Translations under genes and position numbers: made by a program
The notes under the pieces: generated by a model
The model's input: the letters and a program-made list of their open reading frames with translations, nothing else
Database searches by the model: none
What the model was told of the DNA's origin: nothing
NCBI GenBank assembly: GCA_002508545.1
Contig: DAVH01000049.1
Coordinates: forward strand, 83,149 to 91,638
Direction of reading: 5' to 3'
Length of the DNA stretch: 8,490 nucleotides
Source: Methanomassiliicoccus sp. UBA6
GTDB taxonomy: Archaea; Thermoplasmatota; Thermoplasmata; Methanomassiliicoccales; Methanomassiliicoccaceae
In this document: positions 5,322-8,490 of the stretch, piece by piece
Layout of the letters: each line of letters begins with the position of its first letter
Numbering within the stretch: the stretch's first letter is position 1

Positions 5322-8300
5322 ATGATATTCGAGAGGATTGCCAGTGGTGTGACCAAGCACTACAAGCTCATCGTGGTCGTCTGGATCGCAGCACTGCTGC
5401 TGTCGGTGCCGGCGATACTGCAGGTCAACGAGGCGGTGGAGTACAAGACCGACTTCGGCACCGGCGACGGATACGAATCCATGCAGGCGGCCAAGATCAT
5501 CTCGGAGCAGTTCCAAGGCTCCGAGGCCAATGGCACGCTCATCGTCCTGTTGCAGGCCGATGACATGACCGATGCCTCCTCCCGGGACTTCGTGCTCAAG
5601 CTGGAGGAACGCGTGCGCGGATCACAGGACCTGAGGTACGTGGAAGGCGCCAGCTCGATATACTCGTTCTACTCCGACTACGTTCTGGACAAGAGCATCC
5701 CGCTGCTGGGCGGCAGCATGAGGCCGGCCGAAGAGAACATCACCTTCGCTGCGTACCTGCTATGGGGCACGCCGGCGATCCATGCCGCGGCCTGGGGGGA
5801 GACGGGCTCCGACGCCGCGGCCTACGCCGCGACAAGCCAGGTCCTGAGCGATTATCTTGCCGATGCGCACGCGGACGCCAACACCTCTGCTATGGCGTTC
5901 GGCTACTACAACGCGTTCGCCGCGGCCTGGAACAACACCGCCAGCATCCCTGATCCGGCCGCAAGGGCGACCGCTGCCGTCAACGCCGTAGGGCCAGGGT
6001 TCATCAGCTCCCTCCCGGCCGAGCAGGCCCAGATGAAGCTCATGCTGCAGGCGGTCCTCGACAGCTTCGACCTGACGAGCTTCAACGACCCTGTCCACAC
6101 GCGTTCGGTCACCCTCGGCATGATCGGCGCCGCTGCCGGGATCACCAATATGACCTTCCTGCAGGAGGTCTACGACCTCGGTCCGAGCTATGATGCCGCC
6201 GTGGTCAGCGCCTACTCCCGCTCGGTCGTCGAGAACGGGACCCTGGCGACCTATCCCGTCCCGGTGCCGGCGCAGCTCGCCTCCAACTTCATGTCCTCGG
6301 ACAACCGGAGCATGCTGCTCATCGTGAGCTTCAGCGTGGCCTCCGACTTCACCGAGGAGAACGGCGACAAGCCCCTGATGGACAACGTCAACTTCATCCG
6401 CTCTGATATTGAGTCGCTCAAGGAGAGCACCGGAGCGAGCATCACCACCTACGTCACCGGCGATGCGGCGATCTCCGCGGACATGCAGGCCAGCTCCGAG
6501 AAGGACATGGCCATGATCGAGCCGATCACCATCGCCATCATCATCGTGCTCATGGGCATCATGTACCGCACGGTGGTCGGCCAGTTCCTTCCGCTCGGTG
6601 CGGTCGGTGTGGCCATCGGCATCAGCCAGGCCCTGGTCTTCGTCATCGGGTCGACCTTGGCCCAGATCAACTACACGGTCACCATAATGCTGTTCGCGGT
6701 CCTCATGGGGGTCGGCACCGACTACTCCATATTCATCATCTCCCGCTATCGCGAGGAGAGGATCAAGGGAGCGACGCGCGAGCAGGCGGTGCACACGGCC
6801 GTCACCTGGGCCGGGGAGTCCATAGTCACCTCGGGAGCGACAGTCATCATCGCGTTCTTCGCCATGGCCATCGCCCAGTTCACCTTCGTCCAGACCATGG
6901 GGCTCCTGCTCGGCCTCTCCATAGTGGTCGCCCTGCTCATCGCCCTGACCCTGGTCCCGGCGGTCCTCATGCTAGTGGGCAACCGCACCTTCTGGCCGAC
7001 CTCGGGCAAGCGGTTCGAGGCCTACTCCAGGAAGCTGATGCACAAGAGGGGCGAGGGCAATCACGGGTACTTCCACCGGGCGGCGAAGTTCTCGGTGAAG
7101 CATGCCGCTGCGATCATCATCGCCGCGATCCTGGTCACGGTCCCCACCACCTACATCTTCGTGACCCAGGAGACCAGCTTCGACTTCATCGGCAGCATGG
7201 GCGATGCCGAGAGCATCGACGGCATGAACGCCATGACCGAGGACTTCGGTGCCGGCATGATCATGCCCACCAAGATCGTCGTCACCAGCGGCACGACGGT
7301 CTACGAGAACGGCGCCTATGTATGGTCGCCGGTCGCTGGTACGACCACGTGGGTGAAGTTCCCGTTCTCGGCGCCGTTCCAGTGGGACGGCACGAAGCAC
7401 CTTCTCTTCGAGATCTGTACCTATCGTACGGGCTATACCTATGTATGGCCGGAGTATGAATACACGCAGGTCCCGTCGTTCTACGCCTGCATGGCCTATC
7501 AGATAGGCGATGGTGCGGACTATTGCTCACCCTTCACGTGGTATCCGGGCTGGTACAACATTCGTCCGGTAACGAAGATCGGTATGCTGTCCGGCATCGA
7601 GAACTCCTTCCCGGATGATGTCGATCCACGCCGCATTCTCAAGTCCGGCTTCGTCTACGACGGCTCGACACCAGAGTATCCGCGTCCGTCCATTTCGTTC
7701 CGCCAGAACAATGGCCAGAATATCAATCTGACGTATCGGCTGGTCGGTCCTCTGCCGTCGTCGGCCGTGATCTACGAAGGACGCGCAGGAGCGAGCAACA
7801 TATTGCCCCACGTGGCCACGTCCACCGGGCTCTACAAGTACGAGATCACCAATGCCGTAGGCCCGGCCGCCGGCCCCGGCGGCATCCTGAATCTCATGAC
7901 GATTCCTGGCGGAGCATACCGTCTGGAGGCGACGTATTCAATTCCCGGATACACACAGACGTATCAGAAGGAATTCAACATCGCCTACGACAATGACATC
8001 GCCATCCGCGGCATCCGTTCGCCGAATGTCATACCGCAGAAGTATCCCCGCGGTGTCGCCATTCCTGTGACGGCGCAACTTCAGAACGTGGGTCTGAATG
8101 ACATGACGTCGGCGCGCTGCATCGCCGTCATCCGTCAGTCCCCGGGTGGACAGGAAGTCTATCGCGATACGCTCATCATCGATGAACCGTTGCGTACGAG
8201 TGAGATCCGAACACTCGACTTCAAGAACTACACTGCTACCGACGTTTCGAACTGGTCACTCCAGGTATGTGCCGAACTTCTGGGTGCGGCCGACCAGCAG

Positions 8301-8490
8301 GCGGCGAACGATTGTCTGCCGAGGCCGACACAGACGTATATCTTCCAGACCTTGCATAATGAAGAAGTGGGCGTAAGCGCTCTCGACATTCCTTCTGCAA
8401 GTGGTCAGTACTATGCGAAGCGTCCGTTCACGCCTCGTGGCCGCATCGTCAACGGCGGTATCCAGGACCTGTCGAACATTCCCGTTCGCC
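5322..8490 (+). CDS. MMPL/RND-type exporter, N-terminal part, joined in frame to a bacterial-type surface protein; open at window end
   Basis: One uninterrupted frame of 1056 codons to the window edge. Residues 1-666 are an MMPL-family exporter, which moves lipids, hydrophobic molecules or proteins across the cytoplasmic membrane using the ion gradient. TM1 is about 17-35; a large alanine-rich outer domain spans about 36-400; TM2 402-417, TM3 425-445, TM4 452-474, TM5 501-518, TM6 527-552, TM7 594-614. The MMPL hallmark is at 465-479: G-T-D467-Y468, then SRYREE. A complete member has about 12 segments; here the second outer domain is only ~45 residues in when the sequence changes near residue 661-670. 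TM8-12 are not seen. From about 667 the protein is beta-rich, without membrane segments. As it stands the transporter half is incomplete. The exporter call is very sure; the joined product being real is doubtful. Confidence 0.85.
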   Translation, partial: MIFERIASGVTKHYKLIVVVWIAALLLSVPAILQVNEAVEYKTDFGTGDGYESMQAAKIISEQFQGSEANGTLIVLLQADDMTDASSRDFVLKLEERVRGSQDLRYVEGASSIYSFYSDYVLDKSIPLLGGSMRPAEENITFAAYLLWGTPAIHAAAWGETGSDAAAYAATSQVLSDYLADAHADANTSAMAFGYYNAFAAAWNNTASIPDPAARATAAVNAVGPGFISSLPAEQAQMKLMLQAVLDSFDLTSFNDPVHTRSVTLGMIGAAAGITNMTFLQEVYDLGPSYDAAVVSAYSRSVVENGTLATYPVPVPAQLASNFMSSDNRSMLLIVSFSVASDFTEENGDKPLMDNVNFIRSDIESLKESTGASITTYVTGDAAISADMQASSEKDMAMIEPITIAIIIVLMGIMYRTVVGQFLPLGAVGVAIGISQALVFVIGSTLAQINYTVTIMLFAVLMGVGTDYSIFIISRYREERIKGATREQAVHTAVTWAGESIVTSGATVIIAFFAMAIAQFTFVQTMGLLLGLSIVVALLIALTLVPAVLMLVGNRTFWPTSGKRFEAYSRKLMHKRGEGNHGYFHRAAKFSVKHAAAIIIAAILVTVPTTYIFVTQETSFDFIGSMGDAESIDGMNAMTEDFGAGMIMPTKIVVTSGTTVYENGAYVWSPVAGTTTWVKFPFSAPFQWDGTKHLLFEICTYRTGYTYVWPEYEYTQVPSFYACMAYQIGDGADYCSPFTWYPGWYNIRPVTKIGMLSGIENSFPDDVDPRRILKSGFVYDGSTPEYPRPSISFRQNNGQNINLTYRLVGPLPSSAVIYEGRAGASNILPHVATSTGLYKYEITNAVGPAAGPGGILNLMTIPGGAYRLEATYSIPGYTQTYQKEFNIAYDNDIAIRGIRSPNVIPQKYPRGVAIPVTAQLQNVGLNDMTSARCIAVIRQSPGGQEVYRDTLIIDEPLRTSEIRTLDFKNYTATDVSNWSLQVCAELLGAADQQAANDCLPRPTQTYIFQTLHNEEVGVSALDIPSASGQYYAKRPFTPRGRIVNGGIQDLSNIPVR
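7300..7340 (+). other. Composition and homology break inside the MMPL frame (possible chimeric junction)
   Basis: Up to about TTVYENGAY (residues 658-666) the protein reads as the second outer domain of an MMPL exporter. From about VAGTTTWVKFPF onward it reads as a bacterial surface protein. Codon choice changes here too: CGT for arginine appears once in the ~660 codons before and nine times in the ~390 after, AGG goes from frequent to a single case, and TAT for tyrosine goes from rare to the majority. The exact point cannot be fixed by eye. Confidence 0.65.
7320..8490 (+). other. Foreign-looking segment: internal fragment of a Bacteroidota/Ignavibacteriota-type extracellular protein
   Basis: About 390 residues, open at both ends if the junction is artificial. 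Near the start is WVKFPFSAPFQWDG (W688-D689-G690) followed by HLLFEICTY, a pattern I know from secreted proteins of Bacteroidota-type bacteria (FPFxxPFxWDGxxNLLxExC). About 890-1000 resembles a CARDB-like beta-sandwich: IPVTAQLQNVGLND, a VYRDTL strand, and the end DQQAANDC. From about 1015 a second similar unit begins. There are no membrane segments and no stop codon. Such domains are usually carried by large cell-surface or type IX-secreted proteins; no sorting domain is visible because the frame runs off the window. The domain call is from memory of family patterns, so moderate. Confidence 0.6.

Noticed and set aside
5760..6794. Minus-strand open frame of 344 residues
   Set aside because: It is antisense to the MMPL membrane domain and very rich in His, Asp and Arg, as expected of a shadow frame.
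7527..7811. Minus-strand open frame of 94 residues in the foreign-looking segment
   Set aside because: The plus-strand frame is continuous and has consistent beta-domain patterns; this one has none and is a shadow.
1..8490. CRISPR array, tRNA, rRNA, insertion sequence
   Set aside because: No regularly spaced repeats, no cloverleaf or rRNA-like sequence, and no transposase or terminal inverted repeats were seen, including around the 7300-7340 break where a mobile element might have explained the change.

Overview
The window looks like a metagenome-derived archaeal contig, probably euryarchaeal. A Thermoplasmata or Methanomassiliicoccales-like source is my guess from general protein style, not from a search. 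Supporting signs are a TrmB-family regulator, TATA-like boxes about 25-30 bases ahead of start codons that lack a Shine-Dalgarno sequence (leaderless style), GC-rich coding with frequent AGG arginine codons, and an archaeal-looking MMPL transporter. The last ~1.17 kb (about 7320-8490) differs in codon use and protein type. It reads as part of a secreted or surface protein of the Bacteroidota/Ignavibacteriota kind.

Layout: (1) 1-2773, minus strand: a 924-residue, 3'-truncated methyl-accepting chemotaxis protein with no membrane segment. It has four PAS domains alternating with HAMP-like units, then the start of the MCP signalling hairpin. (2) 2774-3167: a 394-base divergent intergenic region with an AT-rich promoter zone, a composite direct repeat and a GC-rich potential hairpin. 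(3) 3168-4013, plus strand: CheR, the methyltransferase that would act on such a receptor. (4) 4107-4361, plus: an 84-residue protein with four CxxC knuckles (double zinc ribbon). (5) 4395-5243, minus: a TrmB-type HTH regulator, divergent from (6) 5322 onward, plus: an MMPL/RND-type exporter. The two share a 78-base promoter region.

Functionally there are two modules. The MCP/CheR pair is a cytosolic sensing unit: three of its PAS domains carry the same three-cysteine pattern, which suggests redox or metal sensing, and CheR would set its adaptation state. No CheA, CheW or CheB lies in the window. The TrmB/MMPL pair looks like a regulator controlling a neighbouring transporter.

The most unusual feature is that the MMPL reading frame stays open through the change of composition to the window end. 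It joins the first seven membrane segments of the exporter to a bacterial-type surface protein. I regard an assembly or cloning chimera as more likely than a real fusion, but the sequence alone cannot settle it. I saw no rRNA, tRNA, CRISPR array or insertion sequence.
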